A DNA stretch of 64,000 nucleotides from Toxorhynchites rutilus septentrionalis (taxonomy: Eukaryota; Arthropoda; Insecta; Diptera; Culicidae), in contig NC_073746.1 of assembly GCF_029784135.1 (NCBI RefSeq), positions 242,861,807 to 242,925,806 on the forward strand, written 5' to 3'. The translations under genes and the position numbers were made by a program. Positions 1 through 10,541 of the stretch are shown one piece after another. The notes under the pieces were generated by a model that was not told where the DNA came from, made no database searches, and was given only the letters and a program-made list of their open reading frames with translations. Numbering within the stretch: the first letter of the stretch is position 1; each line of letters begins with the position of its first letter.

Positions 1-797
1 TCATCGCATCTCCAATTGACTCTTTTTTATTGCAAACCGACATCAACATCGTCCTGAACTGGTGCAACGAGAATGGTATGAGTGTGAACATAAATAAATG
101 CAAAGCGATCACTTTTAGCCGCAGTCGATCTTCATCCTCACACCAATATCGGATCGACAGTGCTTCTGTGGAACGCGTACAGTCTATTCGCGACTTGGGA
201 GTGATAATGGATTGTAAACTTCGATCTCACGAGCACGTTTCCATTACTACGGCAAAAGCCTTCTCCGTGCTTGGTTTTATTCGCCGTAATGCTGCTCAGC
301 TAACTGATGTGTATGCACTCAAATCGCTTTTTTGCGCATTAGTACGTAGCATCTTAGAATACGCTGTTCCGGTTTGGGCACCTTACCACGCGTACCAGAT
401 AATACGAATCGAGCGTATCCAAAAGCTGTTTTTACGATTCGCACTTCGGAACCTGCCATGGAATGATCCCTTAAACCTTCCTGATTACCAAGATCGTTGC
501 CGTCTGATCAATCTTGAGCTCCTGTCGGTAAGAAGGTTGAGACTACAGCGGCTCTTCATATTTGACGTCCTGACGAATAACATTGACTGTCCTGATCTTC
601 TACAAGAAATATCATTTACCGTACCCCCGCGACAGCTGCGACACTCTGCTTTGATCGCCATTCCTAGACACAGGACTAATTATGGATTCAACAGCTCTTT
701 CTGTTCCTGTCTTAAGGCCTTTAGTGTTGTTTGTGATCAATTCGATTTTCATATCACCCGACAATGTTTTATATGTAGACTTAAATTATTAGCTTAA
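1..797 (+). CDS. Non-LTR retrotransposon reverse transcriptase, C-terminal fragment (cut by window edge)
   Basis: The frame is open from the window edge to a stop at 795-797 and reads as the end of a LINE ORF2. It begins downstream of the catalytic Asp box with the motif NINKCKAITFSRS, followed by the thumb region (VQSIRDLGVIMD) and the conserved ILEYAVPVWAPYH segment. The protein then runs into a long C-terminal tail with no RNase H. A related, more decayed copy lies at 15006-15263 on the opposite strand (shared core RFALRNLPW). The clade is probably Jockey/CR1-like, but I cannot fix it from this fragment. The 5' part lies outside the window, so the full state of the copy is unknown. Confidence 0.8.
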   Translation, partial: IASPIDSFLLQTDINIVLNWCNENGMSVNINKCKAITFSRSRSSSSHQYRIDSASVERVQSIRDLGVIMDCKLRSHEHVSITTAKAFSVLGFIRRNAAQLTDVYALKSLFCALVRSILEYAVPVWAPYHAYQIIRIERIQKLFLRFALRNLPWNDPLNLPDYQDRCRLINLELLSVRRLRLQRLFIFDVLTNNIDCPDLLQEISFTVPPRQLRHSALIAIPRHRTNYGFNSSFCSCLKAFSVVCDQFDFHITRQCFICRLKLLA

Positions 798-837
798 GTT
801 ATGATTAGTCTGTACGAGTCCATCGAAGACTGAACAC

Positions 838-860
838 AAAATAAATAAATAAATAAATAT
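838..860 (+). repeat. (AAAT)n tail of the LINE
   Basis: About five AAAT units begin roughly 40 bases after the LINE stop codon. A short tandem tail in place of a plain poly(A) marks the 3' end of many non-LTR elements, so this is taken as the element's 3' boundary. Confidence 0.75.
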
Positions 861-2368
861 TTAGCAAAACCTTATTATTTCAGCTGCAAAACTTGAAAGT
901 TTGAGCTATATAACATAAGAAAAGTTTTCTGATTGAAAGGGTGAAAGTTACCATCGCCAATATACTCTTCATTTCTAAATATCATCTTTCGGTATACAAT
1001 ATACTGTTTGAGAGAAGGAGAAAAACGATAAGATGAACATTCTATTTGACTATCTACATCTCCGAATCATTCGGTCACCTCAACAATTCTATAAGACAGA
1101 CCATCCTAAACATCGGTGACATTTTCGGGAATAAAACGAAACATCCAATCGATGCTAACCGCTTCGGCTTCGCTTTCCGACCCTCCACAAGTAATTACCA
1201 GTCAAGAAGTAAGGAGACTTGTAAGGCACAACTTGTAATACAAACTACATAAACTGGCGGCTGCAGCCATCTCCGCCCTGGGACGCCTTCCTGCCTTCCC
1301 GCTCCCATCAATTGGTTGTGTTCGGTTGTTTTCTGATTTTGCACTTGTTCCGAAACATTAATTATACCGAATAATAACGAAATACAGTAGCAGTGTTTGC
1401 ACGACCGACTTCAAACAGCCGGGGAAAAATGCACCCACCACCTCACTAGCCTCCCATTCGCCTCCCCTGATCCCCGGTTCTTGCGGCACAGGGCCAAAAA
1501 TTGTCTGGAGTCGTAAAACAGATGCAAGTCGGAAGGCAAACCTCCCCGCGCCCCCCACAGCCTGCAGCCGCAGCATAATGATTTCCCATGCGCCAAGAAG
1601 TGCATATAGTCAGCCAGAGAGACCCGCGACGGAACGAGCCCCGGCGAAATCAGAAACATTTATGTATATGCAATTCATGAATGCATAAAAACTGAATGGC
1701 TAATAAAACAAGTGCCGAACGTTCGAATCGAACGCGCTGGATCGCGGCTGCAACACTCGTGTGGCATTTGGCTGCGCCAATTTCGGGATGCTAGATCGTA
1801 AAATATTACCGATAGAGGTAGTGTTAAATAAAACTTGCTCCGAAAGTTCAAACGTTCAAAAGTTTTCTCTGTCCAGAAGGAACCTTTCCGGCGAAAAAAA
1901 TTAACATTATTATTGCAGAAGTAAAAAAACTCGGATTCTGCCAAACCAATTTTTCTGCTCTCGCACTTTGCTTTTCAACCTGGAGAGTTTTGGACTTCGC
2001 TTGTTGCTCCTCAATTTGCCAATCTATTTAGTTTATGAACATGAAGTCGCACAATGCCAGAAGAACAAATCAGGAAAAAACCCGATGTTTTTACCCTTTC
2101 CCTCCCACTCTTTCTACACAATGTGGACAGTTCGAACATCGAACAGCTAATAATGTGCTCGCGATTATAATAAAGCTTGTACCATTGAAGTTCCTATCGC
2201 AAAGGACACATCTCCGAACATTGTGAACGCTGTGGTTTCTGTGTGGTCAATGGCTTTTGGTTCGACAAAACATCGAGCGGGAGAAAAAAACGCCCGACTA
2301 TTGTCAGATCCGTATCGGATGAGAAATTGGGTTCTCCCCATGGCTCGGATGAAGATGTTCCTCCTTGG
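861..2368. other. Unassigned stretch, no repeat or gene recognised
   Basis: I see no transposon protein, terminal repeat or convincing exon here. Frames of 60-90 codons occur on both strands but lack recognisable motifs and overlap each other as chance frames do. The composition changes from AT-rich (860-1240) to GC-richer (1255-1640). Confidence 0.4.

Positions 2369-2407
<39 letters not shown>
2369..2407. repeat. (GTT)n / (AAC)n microsatellite
   Basis: About 13 near-perfect GTT units. Read on the minus strand they code for a run of glutamines inside an 88-codon frame (2194-2460). The remainder of that frame is not recognisable, so the default call is a microsatellite. Confidence 0.9.
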
Positions 2408-3960
2408 GGCTGTTCATGCTGAAATATGGAAAAACAATAAACAGTGATAAGAAATATCAATTAAAACATAAACGGACGAACAGCGGCCTAGAATTTGCGT
2501 AGTTTTAAAACCCTAGCTGCTCAACCAACGTCTGAATTTCGTTCTCAAACTGTGCCGTTTCGTCAGCCTGATGATGAATGTTGATATTCACGTAAATGGA
2601 ATTATAATACTGATGACGGCAACTCATTTGCCTTGCCGGATGTATGTTGGACGGGAGGTATTGCTTCTGCATGTGTGCAGCAAAACACTCGTTGTATCAA
2701 GATTCTTGACTGATGAGGATCATTACGCGACCACTTGGATCGGCGTCCGAGTTCAGGATCAAGGACATCGGTATGAGCCGCTGGAGAAGGTTGCCAACTT
2801 AGCAATTGGTAATTTATCTTCATCTTCTACCAAACTCCGTAATGTAGAATCACATGACATACGCCTATCGCGAACTCGTTCGAGATCGTAATACGTTTCC
2901 AATCATTCTATTCAAATTAAATCGCTCCTTAATCGCTTCTTTCGGCCCGGGAAACAACATGTGGTAACTAAGATAAGTTACGTATTCATTTGTCACCCAG
3001 ATCGGAAGTTGAGTGAACTGTCAGAAGGCAGGCAAAAAACGCCACTTTCTTCACAACTAGAGTGGCACCACGGCGAACACCAGGAAGAAGACGGAAAAAA
3101 CTCCGGAACCATTTGAATTACATTTAAACTCGCGCATAAACTCACATAAATCATCATTCATTCAAGTTTTTTTTTGTTGTTGTTTGGCTGCAAGTTTTCC
3201 CCCTTCCCCGGCACACAACACTAAACGACGCAACGCTTGAAAACACTGCTTCTCATACGATGAGCAATAAATTTCCACGACCAAGCTGCGCCGCGTAAAT
3301 GTGTTGATGATATGTTAGGAATTAATGACTCTGCTTCCCACCGCCACCGCCATCACCATCGATGCTGCGCTCCCGGCACCCATCGATATAGGAAAGAGTT
3401 ACCCCGGCGGAGAACGATCAGAGTGAATATATTATGAGACAAAATGATGAGCTTAAATTTAGTTGTCGAATTATTTGATTAATTTAGTATTTGGCTATTC
3501 ATTCACTGCAATCATTTGATAGAAGATTTTCTGTCAACCTGCACAATTGGTAACACCTTTAGCGAAAATTCTCCCGACCTAAACTGAAATGATTTCACAA
3601 GATATCGACACAGATTTCACATTCTCACATTCTATAACAGAAAAAATTAACCAACATGAAAAAATAATGAATGTAGAATGACACTAGCTGGCTCCAACTG
3701 TACACGAAAAGAAAGAGAAATTCAGTGGATCGAAGTCCGCACTACAGGATTCTATTATCGGCAACAGCGTTTAAAAGTACTGAGAACAATCGGGGAAAAC
3801 TGAAGGCCCTTGCGGAAGTCACCAAAAATATAATTCTACATCAAACGGGTTGTTCATAGTTGTGTTGCAAGAAGGAATCCAAAACCATTAATTATGAACA
3901 CTCTCTATTTTCAATAGTTGAAAAAAAGTAGATGGGTCTGACCCTAGGGGCACGGACGGG
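2408..3960. other. Unassigned stretch, no repeat or gene recognised
   Basis: No transposon ends or protein motifs were found. The 3300-3430 section is GC-richer and lacks the AT-rich look of the neighbouring repeats, so it may be old single-copy DNA. Nothing more can be supported. Confidence 0.35.
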
Positions 3961-3963
3961 AGC

Positions 3964-4569
3964 TTGACGTAGAACTGTGATTGTTTGTAGTAATTGCATT
4001 CGAATTGAGTTTTTTTATTGTTCAGAAATCTGTAATTTTTTCTTTTTTGATACCTCAAATGGAAGTCCTGGAAAAAACTGTTTCTTACAAGGAGTCATCA
4101 TTCATCAGTGCATTTTTGAACACAAGGCTAAATTGGTTAGATATACCTAGATATAAACTTAAGTCTAATAAATCTATAACAACAGAAATATATTATGGAT
4201 AAAAATAGTATTTTCTCCTACGTTGTTTGAACATTGTTTGTAGGGGGTTGTAATAACTTTATAGCCAGGTGATGTATATTGGGTATCCTATGGCCATGAG
4301 TGGTCTCTTAGGATGTTCGTGTAGCTGATGTGGTAAATTGATCTCATCGGGTGCTAACTCCTTCTCATTTATAGGGAAGGGAATGAAGAACGGACAAATG
4401 AATTCAAGGAAGTGAAGCGAGCAAAATAATAACATAATTACTTCTAAGGAATAACAGATCACGGATATATGCGTTTGAAAACTCTTAATGCATCGTTACA
4501 TGCCTCATTTTCAATTTCGTAGAGTGACCCCCCCCCATATAGAAATCAAAGACGTAGTTCTACGTCAAA
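3964..4569. repeat. Composite repeat bounded by a 13-bp inverted repeat
   Basis: The left edge reads TTGACGTAGAACT and the right edge ends AGTTCTACGTCAA, an exact 13-bp inverted repeat. The right end also forms the hairpin GACGTAGTTCTACGTC followed by a run of A. The interior holds a LINE 3' relic (4219-4470). Both the relic and the hairpin-side segment recur joined together at 51230-52310, so the combination is an established repeat family and not a single accident. Whether it is a MITE or a hairpin-ended retroposon is unresolved. Confidence 0.5.
4219..4470 (-). pseudogene. LINE 3'-end relic, copy 1
   Basis: On the minus strand this matches the 51230-51700 copy, including a conserved stretch coding CTACACGAAC, then ACTCATGG, then ATACATCACC, and then TAAAGTTATTACAA. 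The 51-kb copy can be read upstream into a LINE C-terminal Cys-His motif, which identifies this family as the end of a LINE ORF2 plus 3' UTR. The frame is degenerate here, with no conserved motif left. Confidence 0.5.
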
Positions 4570-4654
4570 AAAAAACTATTCCAACACGAACACGTCGGGC
4601 TCTATGTATTAAACATAAGTTTAAATAGTAAACTTGTCTCGGTGATATTATCCT

Positions 4655-4960
4655 TGTCTGAAACATTGCCTGAGGAGGGTCGTAATAATTATATCACCAG
4701 GTGATAGAGATTATATATCTTATGACCGTGAGTGCTCCCTTGTGAAACTTGTGTGGATTCTGTAGTGAACTGATTCCACAAGGTACTGCTTATTTATAGG
4801 AAAGTGAAAGGGGAATAGACAAGTGAACTTAGTGTAGCTAGCTAAATAAATTACTACTGTTTTAGTACTTCTTGAAAAGATATCACGGATTGGTATAAGT
4901 GAGTGTATCCTTTCGAACCTTTCACTCAGCACCAGGTTTATTTTTTTCATTGCAAAATTT
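4655..4960 (-). pseudogene. LINE 3'-end relic, copy 2
   Basis: This is a diverged copy of the same 3' end on the same strand. It keeps a 76-codon frame ending FTREHSRS, which aligns with the copy at 51.3 kb (FPREHSWA). The frame includes an I-R-D-I-F segment resembling the last helix region of I/LOA-type ORF2 proteins. It lies 85 bases beyond the composite repeat, so the two relics are adjacent independent copies or a tandem duplication. Confidence 0.45.
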
Positions 4961-5264
4961 AGGACATTACCAGATTACTTAATATCATATCCTACATGAT
5001 AGAGACGTGCATTGAGCACGATATGATCAGACAACAACCTTTCTAATGAAATTTCATTCAACTTGGGGGATAATAGAGTGTCATCATTTTCCAAGTCATC
5101 TCCTAGCTGACACGACGAACTTCGTCCCGCCCAAAATAGATTTTTTGATTTGAATACTTTCAAACATCCACGTTTTCTTACTGAGTGAGCGTTAGTGAGT
5201 CCAAACACTGAACTCTTCATTGATTGATTACCCTTTGACCCTTTACAATTTCCATTTACTATAA

Positions 5265-5400
5265 ATTGTCTAGTACTTCTACAAAAATTCGTCCTTATAA
5301 TATAAAATTATTTTCAGACACAATTCTCGTTTTTGGAAATAACATGTTTCTCCGTTGCATGGAACATATGTTTGATACAGAGAATATTACAAAATAAAGA
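5265..5400 (-). repeat. Dispersed repeat family R, copy 1 (uninterrupted)
   Basis: The reverse complement matches 61236-61575 over both flanks of the MITE inserted there, and more loosely 18990-19180 and 37452-37610. Shared landmarks are CGGAGAAACATGTTA and GAGAATTGTGTCTGAAAATA. Because this copy lacks the 213-bp MITE it serves as the empty site for that insertion. Confidence 0.7.
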
Positions 5401-5401
5401 C

Positions 5402-6066
5402 AGCTCAAATCGGACCATTCCTTCCTCGGGTTTAGGGCACACCAACAAATTTGGCCTTCAATTTTTGTTTATATAGATAGAAGATATAGAAATGCGTTAT
5501 TTCGTCTGAAAATCCTCTTCCAATTTCGAACAAAAATCAATTTCGTTAGCGCCAACATCAAATGGACTAACAACGCTTAGTTAATTGTAGAACATATGGG
5601 AATTAAATCTTCCGAATTTTTCGATTTTTCTCTCCGCTATATTGATCTATGGGAAGAGACGAATACAACAAAATAAAGAAGGCTAAAATCGGACCATCCC
5701 TTCTTCGGGTTTTCCGCTTACCAACAGATTTTGCCTTACATTTTTATTTATATAGATATAAGATATGGAAATGCGTTATTTCGCCTGAAAATCCATTTCC
5801 ACTTACGAGCAAAGATCAATTTCGATTGCGCAAACATCGAATGGACTAACAACGCATATTATGATGTAATTTTCGAACATGTTGGAATTCAATTTTCCGA
5901 ATTTTCAGACCTTCCTTCAGAGTTTTCCGAAAATTTTCCGGGTTTTCTCTCCACTATATTGATCTACGGGAAGAGACGAATAGAACAAAATAAAGAAGGC
6001 TAAAATCGGACCATCCCTTCTTTCCGCTTACCAACAGATTTTGCCTTACATTTTTATTTATATGGA
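5402..6066 (+). repeat. Tandem array, about 280-317 bp unit, array 1
   Basis: The landmark CGGACCAT recurs at 5411, 5690 and 6007 (spacings 279 and 317), giving two full units and a partial third. Each unit holds the same order of blocks: CGGACCATCCCTTCTT, a TTTTTATTTATATAGAT block, GCGTTATTTCGCCTGAAAAT, and ATTGATCTACGGGAAGAGAC. The second unit is closer to array 2 at 16 kb than the first unit is. Confidence 0.9.
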
Positions 6067-6194
6067 TTTCACAAGAATTGAAAAAAAGCATTAAATTGAA
6101 GGATTACCCTGAGACGCAATGAAGGTATGGAAAAAAAAATTATTGAATTTTAAAAACCGAACATGTACAATTTGTTTATTGGCACAAAAAATGA

Positions 6195-6375
6195 CTTGTG
6201 CAAAGTTTCAGCTCGATCGGACATGCTTTAGGGGTGTCTCAAAGCACTCAAAGTTTTGATGTTTTGGTCTCTCAGGCTAAGTCCCAAAAGGTCGATTTTC
6301 GGCCAAATTTTTTTTTCGAAATGACACCAGGTCTCGACGTTTCATGCATTTTTAAGTCATTTGGCATCAAAAATA
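6195..6375 (+). repeat. Dispersed repeat (CGACGTTTCATG family), copy 1
   Basis: The block CTCGACGTTTCATG followed by AAGTCATTTGGCATCAA is shared with 54390-54425. The block GGTCGATTTTCGGCC is shared in reverse with 31290-31385. The 54-kb copy sits inside a mariner 3' fragment, so this may be non-coding mariner sequence. Confidence 0.6.
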
Positions 6376-6459
6376 AGATTTCAATTTTCCAAATTTCCCT
6401 CAAAAGAAAAGTAAAAAAAAAAGTTTATTTATAACACTCGATTGTATTAGTGTCCTTAG

Positions 6460-6890
6460 TGACCCTCCTTCTCCTTCCAGAGGAAAGAGGGGTGTCAATC
6501 TATCATAGAAACATTTCGTGTACTCTCAAATCCTCACATTCCAATTTTGGTTCCTTTTGTTCTATTAATTCTCGAGTTATGCAGACATTTAAGGTTTTTT
6601 TTCTATGAGAACATCTCCCCCCCCTATCGAACCATCATAGGAACATTTAGCTCCATTTGCTCAATCATTTTTCAAGTTATGCAGAAATTTTTGTTTCTTT
6701 TGTATGGCAGCCCCCACTTAGAGAGGAGGGAGGAGTATTGAATCACCATAGAAGCATTTCTTGTCCCCTAAAACCTTCATCGGCTTTATTTACTCAATTA
6801 GTTTTCGAGTTATGCAGAAATTTGTGTTTCTTGTTTCATTTGTATGGCGGCCCTCCCTTAGATAGAAAGATAGCATCAAGGTACTTCCTT
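6460..6890 (+). repeat. Minisatellite, about 135-140 bp unit, array 1
   Basis: Three degenerate units are marked by TTATGCAGAAATTT-type blocks near 6580, 6677 and 6813 and by TTTGTATGGC with GC-rich CCCCC stretches between. The same unit occurs in reverse orientation at 60652-61220. Confidence 0.85.
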
Positions 6891-6894
6891 CTTT

Positions 6895-8640
6895 TCCTAC
6901 CATTACTCGCTGCGCATATATTAACAGCAATAACTTGAATTCAATTCACGGAAGTGGTGAGATACCAAATCTCATACCATGAAAAAATACATGCAATTCG
7001 AGAATGCGGGTTTTCTGTACCCCCCAGAAATTCAGAACATCTTTGATATCAGAAAATCTCAGAAAGTTGGATACCCTTAAAACCCATCATCTCATGATGA
7101 TTATAATAGATTAACAATGAAAAATTCCGTGATTCATAACTTACAAGAATGCCTTCTAATTCTATAGGAACGGTAATTTCTCATGTCAATCTTTTTTAGT
7201 AGTTGAAGTTATCATCATAAGCGCTTAAGTATCCGGATTTCGATGTATTACGATATATCTACCAACAACACATGAAATTTATATAAAATTCCTAACGTCA
7301 AAAATTAAATAGTAGAATTTGTTCAAGCCTCAGCCCCCATCGTTGTCAATGGCTAGAAGTATGCTGCAAATGTTGTTTTATTTTTGTTGTCTTTCAACAC
7401 ACCGAATACCGTTATTCCATTTTCCTCGCGAAAACACGTCACGAGCTTGCCTCGATAGGGGTAAATTCCGGCACGTTTCGCCCCTTTTTTGCACCGGGTG
7501 AACAAACTAGACACCGAGTAGGAGGACCACCAACAAACCGCCCTCCGCATGGCAGCGTTCAACAACATGGCACCCGGCTATGTGCAGCGAATACATAGAT
7601 ACACGCATACACAGCTTAGAAATGTCCAAATAAGTGCAACGGGCAATTAACTTCGCGAGATGCTCCGCGAACCTATCGCATAGAACAACGACAGCTAAGC
7701 TTTTGCGCTCTAATTATTCGCCATAATTGAGATTTGTATCGCTGTTTTTGCTGACACCGCACGCCATCAGTCCCCATATAGAGCGACGGAACGAATCCCC
7801 CGTTCGCACAATCGGTAAAATAAAAAATAAACCCCGATAGGTTACCACCATTTGCGGGCGAGATCAATTCACACTTGGTTCCCGTTTGATGGTAATTAAA
7901 ATCAAATCTTTCCGTCTGCAACGCCCTCCTACCCCTCCACATCAATTCGAACACCCCAAAAGCAGCGGCATCTGTGGCAGCAGAGATTTTAATTAATTAG
8001 CCATTGACCAAAAATATCCGCCGGTATCGATGAGTGCGCTACCATCTTTCCGCTATCGGGTGCCCATTTGCGGTCTAATTCTAATTACTCATCAGCGCTC
8101 GCAGGAGGGCTCGGTGGGGTCGCAGCGACGAACCTCGTGTGCGACGTGTGATGATTGATTGCGTCCGATTTGGTAGGTATTGGTTCGGACCGGTCACTAT
8201 ATAGTAGTAGTGCCAGTGGTGGTAACCAGTTAGCCTAACCAACCGGTTGACCAAGCAATGAGTACGCCGAGATCCCCGGAGCCAAGATAGGCAACGTCGA
8301 ACGCGTGTCAATTAATTGCGCACCATTTTGAACGGCGAGAGAAACTGCACAGAAAGAGCGCAGAGACAAAATCCAAATCGATTCGCGGTTTGGTACTGTC
8401 TAACTCGTTAGAGTCTTGCAAAGTCACAATGTGCAGGAAAAAAATGACCGTTCGATACGCCGCGATCGAAGGTGATCGGTAAGATACGGTTTGCACCGAT
8501 ACCAAGGGAAGCCCTCTCAGGACGGATGTTTGAAAATTACAGAATTTGATTGCTTCAAAGCAATGGACTCTTCACAAACCGGAAGTATCATGTTTTCTTT
8601 CTCCAGTCACACCTAAAAGTGAAATTGTCGATTGAAACTT
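6895..8640. other. Unassigned stretch with single-copy appearance
   Basis: No transposon ends or proteins were recognised. From about 7330 the sequence is GC-richer and has no match elsewhere in the window, unlike the flanking repeats. Open frames of 60-93 codons occur but show no known domain. It could be intronic or intergenic host DNA. Confidence 0.4.
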
Positions 8641-8644
8641 GTTT

Positions 8645-8705
8645 GTAGGGCAGACCCCTCCCGGGAAATTACAACCAGTAGGTGATGAAACATGGGATGA
8701 TCAAA
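8645..8705 (-). repeat. Short LINE 3'-end relic, copy 3
   Basis: This short block resembles the 3' UTR part of the relics at 4.2 and 51.3 kb: TTTGTAGGG, then a degenerate AATTACAACC, then AGGTGATGAAAC. The match is short and approximate. Confidence 0.3.
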
Positions 8706-10539
8706 CGAAGGTAGAAATGGATGATAATGATTAACACAATCACATTTACGTTATATATAATGAGTGTTTTCTGTTTCACAAACTTATCAAAAACTAATTA
8801 AAAGTCGCGAAGTCGAAACATGAAATCGAGGAAAGAGTTTCCGATAATTACCGCCTAATGATAAGCAGTAGCAGAGTCCTCTCGAACAAGTTCGAACGGG
8901 AGAGGCGAAATAGTTTTAATTGAAATAATTGCTGCATTTCTTGGTGCGATGACATCCATCGCCAGCGCACCGCGATTCGATGATCGATTATCCCGAACGC
9001 GCACGCACACCCGAGTAATGGCGGGTGTGGTATTCACTCGTCACTCGTCGATAAAGCCCTAAAACGAACGATGCTAATGATGCCAATCACGGGACTCAAT
9101 CTGCTGCACCCCGGGACCAATCACCATAAGTTTTGCAACACAGCGCTCCTAGCCGAATTCCTGCCCACGAATGGCGGTATGGCTTGGCTAATATGGTTAT
9201 AATAGCCGATGGGTGCGAGTTCAAGGCTGCCGTCAGGCTCTGCACAGGACCACCGACTGCCGGCGATGACTTCCCTGTCAATCTATCTCCATTCGATCCG
9301 ACGTGTTGGCAGTCAGGCTTCTCGCAGCACATGCCAAAACTTAATTCCAAATTCAGACATTAACGCGCAAGTGTCGCCCGAGTTGATATGTACACACGTT
9401 CAGCTACCACTCGGATAGACCGATGTCCACTAAATCGCTTTGAAAGAGTGGTAACGCAAGCCAGCGCTTGCTGTCACGTAATGTAATCACATTAACTCAC
9501 CGAGACAAAGTTATTCCCGCTCGGGGGTCTTGGAATTCAGCTTAGAATAGTGGTCTGGACCAGCTGGAGTGAACTGTTCCACTGGAATCAATATATTCCT
9601 GAAAAAAATATCATCTGTCGGTATGTTCAGTGTCTTTTTGCCTTAAAACGATTTCTGAGATTTTCAAGCAGTTTCTTAAAACTCTATGTTTCAAATATTC
9701 AGGTACTAAGATGTCATTTGAGGTATTAGTTCGTTTTAATCTCACACATTTCATGTCACCTCATTTTTTGTCTTTACAATTTCCGTAAACATCATAATAA
9801 AAACAATTCTCGAACAAATAGATTCAATTTCCAAATAGGGGCCAACAATTCATTCTTTCTGTGAAAAATTTCTGGGGGCGATGGAAACAATATTAATACT
9901 CTCTACAAAAAAAATAGAGGAACAAAGTGCGAAGTCAAAATGTTGAGCTGATTTTTGAATAGCTTTAAAGCTGTGAAAAATACTCTCAGGTTTTTTGTAG
10001 TGTTTTGGAAAATGTTCTGTAACTTTTTCCATTATTGCAGTAGTTTCTAATTTGAACATTTTTTTTAGTCTAGTGTATCCCCAAAACCCATGTGAACGTT
10101 TCACTTTGATAAGTTTATCCATTTTTTAGTCGATCAAACAAAATTTGGTGTAAATTTGAGGAACACTGCATAGCATAGCATAGCAAATTGTACCAGAAGT
10201 ACAAAATACTATGTGTACCCTCGGTATGAACGATTCGTAACTTTCATTTCATAAGTTGACGAGGTGAAGTTATGTGGTTAGTAGATATGAGAATCCACGC
10301 TTCAAGTAAACATAACGTAGTGATTGATTTGCCATGAATCTAACAAGACCTACCGATGGCTCGCCTTCGTCTCATCCACACCGAAGGAAGTGATCTTTTT
10401 CGTGGAATCCGAATAGGATTCGGAGTGATGAAACAGAACATTTTTTCATATTTTCTTTTATGTCATATATTAGGGTAAGTGTCCCAATTATTTGAATTTT
10501 TGATTCATTCCCTTAAAGTGAAAGAACACCTTTATCATA
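8706..10539. other. Unassigned stretch
   Basis: Nothing was recognised as a gene or element. At 10166-10185 there are three GCATA units in tandem. A 90-codon minus frame at 9850-10122 has no motif I know. The 8860-9540 part looks single-copy, and 9600-10530 is AT-rich. Confidence 0.35.
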
Positions 10540-10541
10540 TA

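Noticed and set aside
3964..5220. Two frames (4259-4462 and 4720-4950, minus) as host proteins
   Set aside because: Both align with the LINE 3' end at 51.3 kb and with each other, so they are repeat-derived.
5402..6066. CRISPR-like array
   Set aside because: The repeated units are about 300 bp with continuous homology, not short repeats with unique spacers, and the genome is eukaryotic.
9850..10122. 90-codon minus-strand frame as a possible gene
   Set aside because: No recognisable domain, AT-rich flanks and no supporting structure; it is likely a chance frame.
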